This document shows positions 37,061-48,432 of a stretch of 64,000 nucleotides of DNA, one piece after another. Position 1 is the stretch's first letter. Each line of letters starts with the position of its first letter. The position numbers and the translations under genes were made by a program. Under the pieces are notes generated by a model. That model ran no database searches. It worked only from the letters and a program-made list of their open reading frames with translations, and was not told the origin of the DNA. Source of the stretch: Undaria pinnatifida (taxonomy: Eukaryota; Sar; Phaeophyceae; Laminariales; Alariaceae); the NCBI GenBank assembly GCA_012845835.1, contig JABAKD010000021.1, positions 1,961,685 to 2,025,684 of the forward strand, in the 5' to 3' direction.

Positions 37061-37727
37061 TCTAGAGCCATCCATGCCCCTGCTGCAACTCAGCCCCCCC
37101 CTCCTCCCAACGCCCCCAAGGTCCCCTCCTTGCCTGCCACCCGCACCATCGCTTAGAGCGCACTATCGCCTAGAGCACCACCCTATATCTATGCGACCTG
37201 AATATATGCTGTTTAAAACCCGTTTCGCCCCCCACCCCCAGCCCCCCATCCGCCCCCCACCCCCACCCCCACTCCTTGGAACGCTCCGCCCTCCCCTCAC
37301 TGAGACTGGTTGTTCGACCTACAGGATAGGATTTGTAGTTTCCACGCACACATTTAGCTGCCCCGGCATCCCCCCCACCCACACGCCCCCCCTTGATAAA
37401 ACCCAGGCTCCAACGTCCTTAAACCCTCCGCCCTTCCCTCACCCGTTATTCGGCTTACAGGATTCACTCTATAAACTGATGCATTACCTTCCTCAGCTGC
37501 CAGTTTTTGTCCCCATCAAAAAAGGGTTTTGTAGTTTCCGCGCACATACTGACTAATATAATCCTGTTGACCCTGATACGTACACTGCAGTTGCAAGGAG
37601 ATTCCGCCGACCTTTATCCTTAATAAGGATACACAACCCGTAATACGCGATCGGAGTATAACACACAGCGTGCAAAGATGATTTTCTACAAAACCTTCGA
37701 TCTCACAGCTGTAGTGTATTTTTTTTT
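37061..37727 (-). repeat. REP-1 element, long form with G-rich interior
   Basis: Read on the minus strand, it begins with the standard REP-1 start near 37727 (AATACACTACAGCTGTGAG) and passes GTGCGCGGAAACTACAAAAC and TGGGGACAAAAACTGGCAGC. It continues into a G-rich domain with repeated AACTACAAAtCCTaT and GAATCCTGTAAGCCGAATAA blocks. The same order occurs at 55157-56490. On the plus strand the domain looks C-rich and yields a false Pro-rich frame (37074-37556). Confidence 0.65.
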
Positions 37728-38249
37728 CTTCAAAATATATGTACACATTGACATAATGTAATGTTTTTTGTCCAACTAACACAATGCAAAGTATTCCATA
37801 TAGTATAAACCAGACGTCATGCCGCATATATATGGATATTTTTCCAAAATCAATTTCTTTCTTGGAAATAATGCCAGTTTTGTTCGAAAACTGGCGAATT
37901 CAACACCTACTTGTAATTTGTAGGAATGATACCGAGGGGTTCTTACCGACGGGTGGTCAATTGACATAGGAAAAAGCATTCCACGACCATCACTCTCGAG
38001 GCATCGAGCTTCTCATGTTCATAGCTCCGACACCATAACGGAGCACACGACGAGCGGAACCACACTTTCCTTCCCGACGTGTAAGGCAACAGAAGAGGCT
38101 AGCCTACCACTGCCGCTGCTTATCCTGCTGTGGCTGTGAACGTTTCTCTTTGAGGTGGTGGACGGCAAGCGACAGCGGCACACGGAGCACGCGATCCTCT
38201 CCTTCTTGCAAGGAGCCTGCAGCTTCCGACCTCGATCTTCCGGGTATGT
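37728..38249. other. unassigned sequence
   Basis: Nothing supported. Frames on both strands at 37776-38270 overlap. Confidence 0.4.
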
Positions 38250-38760
38250 GTTCGAGCCGAGTAGCACCAAACGGCTACGGTAGCAGGGTCACTTTTGGGG
38301 GCTTGTTGGGTAGTGGCTCGGGGTTTCTCGTGAGAGTGACCCCTCTCTTCCTTTGCAACCTTGAGCTTTCGTGCTGTTAAAATTTTGCAAAACAAAAATT
38401 CGCGGTGGAACGGTAAACTGCGTTGCCCCAAAACGATCTCCCTAGTCGTTGTCGTCGGTGGAGTAAAGCGTCATTCGTGCGAGGGGTGAAAACAAAGAGT
38501 ATTGGTTGAATGCATGGGTATCCCCCATACCGTAGCCTTGCCCCTAGTCTGTAGTACCGTACGCACGTGTAGGGCAGCAATCGGGTCCGATAAACCTCGA
38601 ACGCGATAAGGGTCGACTGATTGGTGCGTTTTGAATCGGTTTCCTTCGTCGATTCGAAGGCCGCGGGCGTCGCCGTGTGTAATGCGTCATCCCTCTATAG
38701 TGCCGTTACGGTTGTATACCTGGGGCCTAACGCTCACTACCGTTTGAGCTCAGACTCAAA
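38250..38760. repeat. REP-5 related segment, copy 3
   Basis: GGGTCACTTTTGGGG, TAGTGGCTCGGGG, GAGAGTGACCCCTCT, CCTTTGCAACCTTGAG and CATACCGTAGCCTTG match landmarks at 16550-16800 in order. The palindrome here is degenerate (TTTCTCGTGAGAGTGAC). Confidence 0.45.
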
Positions 38761-39200
38761 TTTGTAACTAATTATCGGTTTTGTACGATCAACTTAGAAG
38801 TTATCAATAAACCCACGGCTGGACAATATCTCACGGGCAGGAGTCTAAAGACTAGCGCATAGAAATGTTGGCCAGCTCGCGCGAACGAGCGTCTTCGAAG
38901 CCATGTTTCAAGTGAGATATTGAGCTCCTCAAACGTTCAGGAGCTCAAACGTTTCCTCCTGTTGCCCCCAAATCGTGTGACGACTCCATCGGTGTTTTTG
39001 TGCATACGAATTGGCAACAACAACCATACGGTGTTCGAGATATTGTGGACACACGGGTGCAACGTCACTGGGTCATGGAGACTCACGCACCCTCCAGGGG
39101 CATGCGAGCGACGCACAGTCGGTGTTGCAAGCAAGCATACAGGAGTGATCGGGACCTATATACCTCAAAAATGCGATGCGGATTGGAGGGTCGGGGCGCG
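38761..39200. other. unassigned sequence
   Basis: No gene is supported. A weak inverted repeat GCTCGCGCGAACGAGC lies at 38875-38890. Confidence 0.4.
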
Positions 39201-39300
39201 CGTGTGCGGCAAGTCTGGTTTTTTCCCAGGTCTATTTACGACCCAACCTGCGTGTGCGGCAAGTCTGGTCTTTTCTCAGGTCTATTTACGACCCGACCTG
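39201..39300 (+). repeat. 50-base tandem duplication
   Basis: Two adjacent 50-base units begin CGTGTGCGGCAAGTCTGGT and differ at only a few positions. Confidence 0.85.
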
Positions 39301-40009
39301 GCGGCAGATAGGTTGGGACCAAGACATGCCGCTGATACCAATACACCATGACAATATCTCGTAACAAGGCGAAACCCCAACGTTAACCAACGTCATTAGC
39401 TCGGCTAATAAGCACTGAAAAGGTCTACCTGGAATACCTTATTATGCCGTTGGCTGGGTCTGATAATATTGGCAATGTGACTGGCTTTGCAGAGACTGAC
39501 CTTGAAAAACATATATTATTACTGTCGGCAGGGTGTGTGACTCTGGCATTGTGGTCTTCTGATCAGATTATTACTCACATTCCGAAGAACGTTGCATTAC
39601 GTTTTAAGGCAAGGCAAGGTGAGCATAACTGGCAGTATGTTATATTAATAGCGCGAACAAAACTGCACGCAACAACACCAATCTTGATATAATGGCATAC
39701 ATTTTATCATGTGTCTCCCTGTTGCACACATCGCATTCATTCGTGTAGACCATCGTACCTAAACTAAGGTACTCACATAGTGTTGGTGTTTTTTTTTCGC
39801 CAGCCATGTGACACTAGCGGGCAATATCAGAACAGAATCACGAAGAAGTTACAACCTTTTTTCCACCAGGAGCACGACATCGTGGTATCTCCGGCAGGGA
39901 CACTCCTTGTTGTGTTGGATGGAATTAGGTGGAAACATCCAAATGGAAACGTCAGCTAAACGCGAAGAAACGAATAAACAGACGCACACGACATTTCTTG
40001 CCTTTCTTT
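39301..40009. other. unassigned sequence
   Basis: The longest frame (39444-39692, +) has no family. Nothing else was seen. Confidence 0.4.
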
Positions 40010-40350
40010 TCTTTTTTTTTTTCATCTAAAATATTTTCCTTGCACTGCCCTCGCATTCCCTCCCGGTAGTTATTTAGATCTGCGTCACGAAGCGGGCCCT
40101 GTTCCCCCTTCCCCACTGCGGTGCGTGCCTGCATTTTTTCCGGGAAAATGATTCAACCTTTTCTTGCATCGTCAACTAGGTAGGGTCGACTTTTACACAC
40201 GCACCCTGCTAGGCCCTTTCAGCAGTTGCCTTGTTTTGTTCTTCATTTATATGCAATTAAAGCAAAATATTCACAACGATGGGAATCGAACTCAAGGACC
40301 GATGCTAGATATCGAGGGTAACCAATACACCACCGGGAGTCGACCGGCTA
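40010..40350 (-). mobile_element. SINE-C, copy 3
   Basis: The minus-strand head GCCGGTCGACTCCCGGTGG carries A box GGTGGTGTATTGGTTA (about 40320-40334) and B box GAGTTCGATTCCC (40281-40293). Both are close to the Pol III consensus, and this is the best-preserved promoter of the family. The A tail is seen as T bases at 40010-40022. Confidence 0.75.
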
Positions 40351-40391
40351 ATAACAGCCATTATTGAATACATTTTTCCAGCACAAAATAT

Positions 40392-40555
40392 ATGTTCACT
40401 CAGCTGCTGTGGGATCAAATATTTCGTCATGTTCACTCAGCTGTGGGATCAAATATTTCGTCTGAACTCATGTTCGCAAGATGTGTGTGATGCTCCAATT
40501 GCGCGTATTGCTGGATATTAGTATTGTGTGCCTTCATTAAGGATAGAGGTCGGCA
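40392..40555 (+). repeat. REP-1 element, truncated, with a duplicated start
   Basis: The start of the element (TGTTCACTCAGCTG...TGGGATCAAATATTTCGTC) is repeated in tandem over about 37 bases. The family sequence continues to ATTAAGGATAGAGGTCGGCA, where it stops. Confidence 0.65.
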
Positions 40556-42094
40556 ACAGTGGCACCTGTATTAAGGCCGATTTGCCGTATTCAGCGTTTG
40601 TTGTGGTGGGCTCACATATTCGGAGGCATGACGACGGAAATCGGAAGTTTATGGGAAATCAGCATTTTTTGTGGGATTTCCAGTCAAGGAGATTTCATTT
40701 GAAGCCCAGGTAGGTGCGTTCGAGTGAGCGCGCACGTCGGCGCTTCTGTCTTCCTGGAGGTTAAATATCCCGCTAACCGTAATGCTCGAGCAACAATGGG
40801 CTAAACTGGTTGCAATCGATGGGGCCACGAGGCAATGCATGAACTGGATTTATTGGGGGATTACACACAACCTGGTCAAAACTGTCAAATAAATGGCGGA
40901 GGAAACGACTGTGGATATCCCCTTTTTTCTGCCGAGTACGAGAGCAAAGCTTGTGCCACACAGATGGCATCAGGGAGTCAACGGTGAATCACCTCGAGCC
41001 CGCGACCGAGGAAACAAAGGCGACGCACACTGGAGAGGCAACGCACGGAGGGAGTAGGCTTTCGCACTCCCTAGCAACCGTCAAAAAAAGAACTAGGCTT
41101 TCGCCATAGAGATGCCGCCAAGAAGTCAACAGCGAAGGCGAAGCCGATGACGCTCTACATTGGGGTAACATATACAGTTTGTACTCGTCGTCGTAGTGTC
41201 CGTGCTGCTTGCTGCAGGTGATATGCAGAGAGCGGCATGTACTACATATGTTTTACACAAGGTCCTATGGACATCTGACGGCTTGTTCATGACTTCTGAA
41301 CGACTTCGAGAATCCCGCCGCCGGCATTAGCGTGAGAGCGCACGGCAGCGCGGGAACACCAATGAGAACTACTGCTGAACACACCCCATCCTGTTTACTC
41401 ATATATATGTGGTTGGTGGGCCACGATCCGCGTTTTGTCAAGACCCAACAACATCTGGCAGAAAAATGTATAAAAATGACAAGAAAAGAAAAAAAAAATC
41501 GGCATTAGGTCGATGGTTGGTTTCTGTATTTTTGACGTCAATGAATAGCACATCACAAGAAGGAGTCTGAAAGCACGCCCGTTGGCCGGCAACAACTCCG
41601 TAGAGAGTGGGTGGTTGTGGAGCTTTTTCCACGCGAGATGCCGTCGAAATATGCAACGGGGGTGTTGGGTGGGGATGGGAGCTTTTCCTCTGCAGCCAGG
41701 AGCTAATAAACCAGTACGAGTCGTATAAGTTCTTTTTAAGTTTCTTCTTCCAGCGTCAGCTGGAATGTAAGAGTATATTTGCTTGTGTACAGAGATGATG
41801 AGCATATTTTTCAGAACTAGACTATATACCAAAAACGTACCTTAATGTCAATTGCATCATGCTGTCGTGTATGCCACAGAGCTGCACGCTGCTGTTGTGG
41901 ATACTCGCTTGCACACCACACACATCCGGCGATGTCTAGAGGGGATACTGCACACACTCCATCACGGGCTCGAGATAATTCCAACTCTGCTGCACGTTGA
42001 GATTACTCTCTCGAGGCATGCCGTGCTCGAGGCATGCCGTGAAGGTGATGAATATTATACAAAATTAAAAAGGTGATATATATAATACTATATA
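40556..42094. other. unassigned sequence
   Basis: No gene is supported. Frames such as 41395-41832 (-) have no family. GAGGCATGCCGTG occurs twice at about 42012-42041. Confidence 0.4.
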
Positions 42095-42152
42095 GTCGCC
42101 GACCTATATCCTTAATGAGGATACACAACTCGTAATGCGTGCGATCGGAGTA

Positions 42153-43074
42153 CAGTGGGGGTTGCGGTTTAAGATAGCGGTGTGCCATACCGACGAAAAC
42201 TATCTTAAACTCGTAGCTCTCCTAAATCGGTTTACGATATGTTTTATCTTAAATAAAGCGAGATTTTGGGTTAAAATAAACATATCTATATCAGAACATA
42301 TGGGTTTTAGAGAGCCCGGGCCTGGGGTCAAGAGCGCTTAAAGGGCAGGTTGTTGTCGTTGTGCCTATTCGAAGTGTTGAAAGCGCATTTCGTATTGTTT
42401 ACGCAATATTTACCGTACGTTAGAGGGCCGACACGCAGCACGATCCTTCCTTGTTGCGTACTCGCGGAGTATATATTAAAACAAAAGTAAATATAAAGAA
42501 GAAACACCTGCGTGGGATGAGCTCACTAGGCTGCGTAGAGTATATTGTCGAATGAATTGTTCTCTTTGGCAGGGTTATTCCAACATCATCTATACCCTGT
42601 AAGCAGCCAACATAACACAGAGAGAGGTGAAGCAGCATGGGCATCACTTGTCGGGGTTGACACATCCGTGGCAAACACGTTGCATCTCGTTGTCGCCACG
42701 CGGGTCCGCCAAACCGCAGATTCCATGAAGGTAGACTTGACAGACACCGCATCTGTGAGTCGTAAAGTTCGGAGGGCCCGGCGTGTGGTCCGGAACCACA
42801 GCGCACTTCGAACCCGCGGCGCAGGGCATTGTGCTACAGCCAGTAAAGCTGTGAGCTGTGTGTCTACCTTGTTCTGCTGTATGCCTACATGCCTACGGGT
42901 GGTAGTTACTCAGGGTTTCTAGGCTACAGCACTACACGGGCAGGCGGGGTTGGGGGTATGTTCGGTTTAAAATAATCCATGTTCGGTTTAAGATAAAGTG
43001 TGCCAAGCCATTTTTGACTCTCTAAAACACGTGATTCTCTTAAACTAGGCTTTCTTAGACCGCAACCCTCACTG
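42153..43074. mobile_element. TA-flanked inverted-repeat element (Tc1/mariner type ends)
   Basis: The 922-base element begins CAGTGGGGGTTGCGGTTTAA and its far end, reversed, reads CAGTGAGGGTTGCGGTCTAA, a match of about 20 of 22 bases counting two more. TA flanks both ends (42151-42152 and 43075-43076). TA duplication and CAGTG ends are typical of Tc1/mariner elements. TTTAAGATA-like motifs recur inside both ends. No transposase was found, but a small zinc-finger-like frame is present at 42644-42829. It sits inside a REP-1 copy. Confidence 0.8.
42644..42829 (-). CDS. small PHD-like zinc-finger protein inside a TIR element
   Basis: A complete 61-codon frame with ATG (42829) and TGA. Cysteine/histidine spacing is C-x5-C, about 18 residues, then CGVCQVYLHGIC (C-x2-C-x4-H-x2-C), 14 residues, then CHGC (C-x2-C). 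The second half follows the order of a PHD finger, although the first pair is irregular. Such a domain would be expected to bind chromatin or DNA, perhaps as a remnant of a transposase. It lacks any catalytic region. Translation is not shown. It could also be an exon of a longer spliced frame. Confidence 0.45.
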   Translation of the reverse strand: MPCAAGSKCAVVPDHTPGPPNFTTHRCGVCQVYLHGICGLADPRGDNEMQRVCHGCVNPDK

Positions 43075-43328
43075 TATCACACACAGCTTGCAAAGATGAG
43101 TTTCGACGAAATCTTCGATCTCACAGCTGGAGTGTATTTTCATTTTTATATAATATATATGAAGAACTCCATCTATCTGTGAGATCGAATATTTCGTCGA
43201 AATTCATATGTGCAAGCTGTGTGTGGTACTCAGATTACGCATATTATTACTGGGTGTGTCTCCTCTCTAGGGATATAGGTCGGCGACTTCCCTTAGAACT
43301 ACAGTGTAGCTTTAGGCCATTTATTATA

Positions 43329-43611
43329 TAGTCGGGTTTGTCAGTCGAAAACGACATTTTCGACTGAAGCCCACATCGAGCATTCTTACACGGGCGAAAA
43401 AGGGCTTCTTCGACTCTACTTTTTTCGACGGAGAATTCCTACTGGCGAATCCAGTAGAAAAGCTTGACTTTTTCAAAACTGAATCCTCCAGTCGAAAACC
43501 TCGGTCGAAAGAGTCTTACACGTGTTTTTTGAACGGATCGCATCGTTCATCCAACCACCAAACACACACCCACACGGCCACACAGCCACACACCCATACC
43601 AGGTACCACAC

Positions 43612-43643
<32 letters not shown>

Positions 43644-44430
43644 GTATATATATTTTTTTTCTCTCACACCTTCACTTTTCGGCTTCTGGACAAGCCGTGG
43701 TCACAGGTGTCGACCCTTCTCCCCCCCGGTTCCTGCCTTCAATTTTATCGCGCATAGGGTTCAGCAATCCCACTGCTCGTCGATTTTTCATCGAGTGTTG
43801 CTAACTCACGCTCTCGCGCTTTCCGCAAGTCAATTGGTGCACAAGAAAGAGTGCCACCGAATTTATACGAGTATGCACTCGGCGGGGCTCGAACTCACGA
43901 AACTGACCTATACCAGGCTCGAAGATAACCTGATACGCCACCGGGGCGACCGGCTATATCATGCAAGGCGATGACGCTGGCGTGGCTATCACTTCTGTTG
44001 TTACTTCTCGCAGCAAGTCAGCGTGGCGCGTTTCAAGTTCCGCTCGCCAGCAGCGTGTATCACAAGACGGCAGCAGCCGCGGTATCGATCCCATGCTGCC
44101 AACAACTGCTTGCGCCGCCTGCGGCTTTTGCGGCTCTCGGCTGAGTGCAACCCCACGAACGTAGATTTATCGGCTTTCGCCTGACCCAAAGTCACCAACT
44201 CGCTGGGACGAGGGTTCGTCGAGCCATTGGTCCCGGAGAAAGTGCGAACCACAGAGCTGCCAACCGATTTCGACTGCTGTACAGAAGTACGCCCTCACAC
44301 CAACCACCTCTAAAAAGAGCACAAAAACTTCAAAATCGACTCGACTGACGATAAGAAGGACCAGAAGAATCCACCAGTCGAAAAATAATCCAGTCGAAAA
44401 GGGCCGTTTTCGACTGGGCGAATCCGACTG
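43329..44430. mobile_element. TA-flanked inverted-repeat element carrying a SINE
   Basis: The left end reads TAGTCGGGTTTGTCAGTCGA. The right end reversed reads CAGTCGGATTCGCCCAGTCG and continues AAAACGGCCCTTTTCGACTG, matching AAAACGACATTTTCGACTG on the left. TA follows the right end (44431) and precedes the left (43327). The motif AGTCGAAAA recurs inside both halves. SINE-B copy 2 (43653-43955) lies within it and supplies about 300 of its 1100 bases. No transposase was found. Confidence 0.65.
43653..43955 (-). mobile_element. SINE-B, copy 2
   Basis: The minus-strand head is GCCGGTCGCCCCGGTGG with A box TGGCGTATCAGG. The B box is at 43884-43896. The A tail is seen as T bases at 43653-43660. 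It closely matches copy 1 at 20598-20917. A GT and AT dinucleotide run (43615-43650) lies just beyond the tail. Confidence 0.8.
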
Positions 44431-44545
44431 TATAAGAACTGGGCTTACCACGGTGAACAGGGTTATTATGGTAATCAACTTGTGCGCGGAACATATAAAA
44501 TCCGTTTTTGAGGGGGACAAAATCTGACGGCTGTGGAATGCACCA

Positions 44546-45010
44546 AGTTTTAACGTATATACGGTAGTCGTATGATCGGTGACGGGAGGAGACGAGTATA
44601 AGGGCGATCGGTTACTTAAATTACTATTAACTTACTTCATGCGTAATGCAAGTAGGTGATGGCGGGAGCGGCGAGGGAGGGGGGGGAGGGGGGTTAATTG
44701 AAACTTTCATAACAAACAAGTGAACCAGGGCTACTGCATGGGTGGCGCGAAAAGCGGTGAAGTCATAATATTATCACCTGTCGGCTAGTGCTTACAGTTC
44801 TGCCGGTGCGTGATTTTCGGTGGGGTGGAGTTGGAGCGAGGGGGGAGGGAGGGGGGAGGGGGGTGAGGGAAGTTGCTCGTGGGGGAGGGGGGAGGGGTGA
44901 CGAAGGTGAATGGGAGCAAACGAGGCTACCTGCGTGCAAAATACAGATGCCCAATATTTTCAAGGAACTCTATGAGGTACATGAGGAACCTATTGGTAGT
45001 GTTGTTTTTT
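44546..45010 (+). repeat. REP-1 G-rich downstream domain
   Basis: After the REP-1 end, GTATGATCGGTGACGGG and several GGGGGAGG tracts (44680-44900) are followed by GAATGGGAGCAAACGAGGCT and TACCTGCGTGCAaAATacAG. Related blocks occur at 46660-46830. This looks like the long form of REP-1. The plus frame 44788-45015 is Gly/Arg-rich by composition only. Confidence 0.5.
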
Positions 45011-45277
45011 CGTAAATGTTGCGGTTACTAATGGTTTAAATATCCGTATATGATGGATACCACCACCAATGGTACACTTGATGCTCTTTACCGTCGCTGC
45101 CGTGTCCAGCTCGAGGTCTAAGTGAAGTGTGTTCAGTACACGCTTCAGGTAGGTTGATTACATTACAGGGCGTTGCATGGAACTTAGTACTACCTGGATC
45201 TTTAATAATAAATGTCTGTTATGCGCCGACCCACGCACACACTTATTATAAAAATCACTAAGCCATCGGTCCATATG
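45011..45277. other. unassigned sequence
   Basis: Nothing supported in this short gap between REP-1 copies. Confidence 0.4.
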
Positions 45278-45367
45278 TGACATTGAAAAATGTCATCGGA
45301 ACTCGTCTTTGTAATCTGCGTGAGATATTCCAATCGCGCGCAATACTGGGCGCGTTACCTCTCTCTT

Positions 45368-45927
45368 GTTTTTTTTTTTACTTCTCAAACTTTACTTTCC
45401 AACTTCTGGAAAAGCCACTGTCACAGGTGACGTCCCTTTCCCCCCCCCAGTTCTTGCCTTCAACTTTTGTCGCGCATATGACTGATTCTGCGATATCTCC
45501 CCCAAAATCCAGCGATTCTCTTTCATGAACACTTCGTCGCTGCTCGATACGATGAAGGATTCTATGAAAAAAATACATATTCCCACATGTTCTTGTTCGC
45601 GAAGTACTATCGACCGATGGCGTCGGGGTGTCGAACGGCAATGTACTTCAGGAGATACGGCTGAAAGCTGGTTTCAAAACCGGCGATGCCATTCAAGAAT
45701 AGTTGAGGGGCTTCCGTAGAACGACTCTCAGGGTTCAGCAATCCCGCTGCTCGTCGATTTTTCATCGACCGTCGGTAACTCACGCTCTCCCGCTTTCCGC
45801 GAGTTTATTTTCGCGCAAGAAAAAGTCCCAACGAATTGATACGAGTATGCACTCGGCGGGGCTCGAACTCACAAAATGACCTATACAAGGCTCGACGATA
45901 GCCTGATACGCCACCGGGGTGACCGGT
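45368..45927 (-). mobile_element. SINE-B, copy 3, split by REP-3
   Basis: The T tract begins at 45368. The body matches other copies up to CGCGCATA (45478) and resumes at GGGTTCAGCAATCC (45731). In copies 1 and 2 these two sequences are directly joined. The head carries the A box near 45901-45912 and B box GAGTTCGAGCCCC near 45855-45868. The head is slightly eroded (ACCGGTCACCCCGGTGG). Confidence 0.75.
45479..45730. repeat. REP-3 dispersed repeat, copy 2 (clean insertion)
   Basis: The 252-base insertion is defined by uninterrupted SINE-B copies. Its ends, TGACTGATTCTGCG and, reversed, TGAGAGTCGTTCTACG, share a loose inverted match. It aligns with 15609-15865. No coding frame was identified. 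Confidence 0.7.
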
Positions 45928-46036
45928 CGAGAATATAGGTCGGCGACTCCCCTTAGATCTAACTTGCAACAGGGTCAATATTAGCATGCAAATGATTACA
46001 AAAAAGGTTTAATGGGGAGAAAAAATCTGACGGCCA

Positions 46037-46860
46037 AGGTATGCGCCGGTATAACATGTGCATCCTGTGGTCGTATAATCGGTGGCGGGGTACCCAATTC
46101 GTGCATGGCCGTGGCTGTACGACCGTAGACCTTCGTATGCCTACATTTCGGGGACGGAGCATGTCGGGTTTCCACCTACCAGGCAGGCATTGCTTGCCCC
46201 AAGCGCAAAGCGCCGTAAGGGATTCTGGGAGTCGCATGAAGGCTAAACTCCAGTGACAACAATGGATAATACTATGTAGCTGTCTCATGTGTCTCTCGAT
46301 GCATTCGCACTACGTCTTGCGATCATTCCCCTTGTGCGGAGTTACGGTTTTCCACACCCCGCACAATGTGATATATCTCGAAAACCATCACGGATACCTA
46401 TAAAACGAAAAGAACGGCACCCAGGCTGTCTACCTCACAGAGTGACAGGCATGCTTCACGGCGTCATTGCCAACCAACGGCAACACTAACGGCGGCAAAT
46501 TGTTTATCGCGTCGGTGCCAACTGTAGCCAACAATTATGTACATATATTTTGCGGGGTGTTAAGTGGAACTTGAAGACACTATAAATGTAATGGAGCCAC
46601 TGATTGGATGACTCGTAGTTCAAAGAGATGTTACTAGCTGTCGGGTAGTATTTAATCTGTAGCGGGCTTCTCTTTTTGGGTGAGGTAGGGGGGAAGGTAG
46701 GGGAGACAAGGTAGAGGGGTTGCTGGCGGGGCGGGGGGGGGGGGTACGAGAGCGAAATACTCTACCTGCATGCTTAATGCAGATGAACGATATTGTACAT
46801 AATAACTATGAAGTGGGTGGGAGCAAAGCGTAAGCGGTGTTGTTTTTTCTCTGACATTAT
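46037..46860 (+). repeat. REP-1 downstream domain with a REP-6 segment
   Basis: GGTATGCGCCGGTATAAC and GTCGTATAATCGGTGGCGGG continue REP-1. A segment of about 140 bases at 46101-46242 (REP-6) is repeated in reverse at 48290-48432. The G-rich part at 46670-46745 and GTGGGTGGGAGCAAAGCG near 46812 match 44680-44930. Confidence 0.5.
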
Positions 46861-48289
46861 CATTGGATTGTTGGCGAAAACCCATCGTGGTAAAAAATAT
46901 TCCTTCAAAATTCGCCCCAAATACGGTATATGCGGCTTGTAGGTAAGTTTGTTTTTCAAATTTAATACTCCAGCAAAGGTAGGTTTTGATGAAATATGCT
47001 GAACGCTTTTGGCTGTCCGCTTCATGGGCCTACAACGCATCGCGCATTGGCCCAACGCAGCTGATATCAGTTATCACGGAGCATCGTCCCTGCTTTGCAC
47101 GCGCCACCAGCTGACTGCCGTATTATTAGTGCTGTGCTGTGTCAATATTACACCTGGTGAGAACACAAAGACTGAAGACACGAGAAATGTGGCTAGAGTA
47201 TGACGCGGCTTAGCGGTGCTGGGTGGTCCAGCCAGCCGATACCACGATGGTGCGCTCTCTCCCGCTTGGAATCGTGAAGAACGCGCCGCTTACTCGTACT
47301 TGTGCCAGTGCGCTATCCTGAGATAATTGCCCGTGACAACAGTATACACTTCTGTTCCCGCCAACTTCGATCGCAGCAGCCGCGGAGGCGGTGGGGCGGT
47401 GCGAGGCCACCGAAGTCCAAGTGTCGGGTGCAGGGCGTGCTCGAAGCTGAGCGCGTCTGAGCTGTAGCAGCATACGCTGTGAGCAGCAGCAACTGCAGCA
47501 GACGACGATAATATTGCGAACCTGGTCCTAAATACCGCTAAAAAATTGAAGCTGTTGCCTTTGCCGGTGCTGGTGCTGATGCTGTATACTTTCTTGCTGA
47601 AGCGAGTGCTGTCGCTATCTGCCCCCAGCCGCTCCTTGCTGCGCTAGATGTGCTGCTGCTTGATATGGTGGGATATCGGCGGCGGCACTACAGTGATCTT
47701 TGCCACCCCCATCGCTGCTTGGTTGCCATTGCTATGTTCCTGCTACGCTATTATTTTGTTTTTTGTTTGTCTTCTTTCCTTTTTTTCGACTTGTTGCCGC
47801 AGACGTAACCTTCTCTGATCAATTTGAAAGGCCCCGAATGCAGGATTTTCTTTACGCCCAACGCAAACACAATCTATGATGAAGAGATTTGAGTTTTTTA
47901 GCACAAGAAAAGTATTTTCCGAAGAAAGGTTTTCGCCAACGCATATCCACAGTCTTTTTTTTTTCTGCGAAGTGTACGTACTCATGGCGTTCGATGGTCG
48001 TAGCACAGTCGATTTTTTATTTTATTTTGTATGACATTGGCTGTCGTCCTAGGCGTATCTTAGCGTGATACCGCAAACAACATGAAAGGACATATTGGAC
48101 CGATCGAAGCAACGATCGGTATCAGATCGTCTCCAGCACGACCTGAGGCATAAGCAAAGTAGATGGCAGGAGAAATTTTAGAGTGCGATAAAAGGCAATC
48201 CAAGCCTTGTACGCAGCCATCCATAAGCAAAACAGTAGGCACAACGTGCGAAGTCTGTCTTGCAACGGGATCTTGGAAGGATGCAGTAC
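46861..48289. other. unassigned sequence
   Basis: No gene is supported. Positions 47460-47720 are rich in GCTG/CAGC trinucleotides. The frames at 47210-47473 and 47743-48006 (-) have no family. Confidence 0.4.
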
Positions 48290-48432
48290 ACCCTTCATGC
48301 GACTCGCCGGACACCTCACGGCGCTTCTCGATAGGTGCAGGCGATGTTTGCCTGGTAGGTGAACACCTGACGTGCTCCGCCCCGGCATAATATAGATGCA
48401 ATGGTCTATGGGCACACGACTACGGCCATGCA
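48290..48432 (-). repeat. REP-6 segment, copy 2
   Basis: On the minus strand GTGCATGGCCGTAGTCGTGT, GGGGCGGAGCACGTCAGGT, CACCTACCAGGCAAACAT and GTCGCATGAAGG follow the order of 46101-46242. Minus and plus frames across it differ between copies, so it is not clearly coding. Confidence 0.65.

Larger units (their letters stand above)
42095..43147 (-). repeat. REP-1 element split by an inverted-repeat transposon
   Basis: The minus-strand REP-1 sequence runs from 43147 (ATACACTCCAGCTGTGAGA) to GTGTGTGATA at 43075. It stops, then resumes at 42152 with CTCCGATCG and runs on to GTCGCCGACC near 42095. Removing 42153-43074 and one TA restores an unbroken family match. Confidence 0.8.
43155..44545 (+). 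repeat. REP-1 element split by a second inverted-repeat element
   Basis: The family start (CTGTGAGATCGAATATTTCG) runs to CTACAGTGTAGCTTTAGG near 43315. The match returns at about 44450 (GGTGAACAGGGTTATTATGG, GTGCGCGGAACATATAAAA, GAGGGGGACAAAATCTGACG). The intervening segment is 43329-44430. Confidence 0.7.
45278..46036 (+). repeat. REP-1 element split by SINE-B
   Basis: The first half runs from GAAAAATGTCATCGGAACTC to GTTACCTCTCT (about 45362). The second half resumes at GAATATAGGTCGGCGACTCC (45930) and runs to AAAAAATCTGACGGCC. The gap is exactly filled by SINE-B copy 3, which is itself interrupted. Confidence 0.75.
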
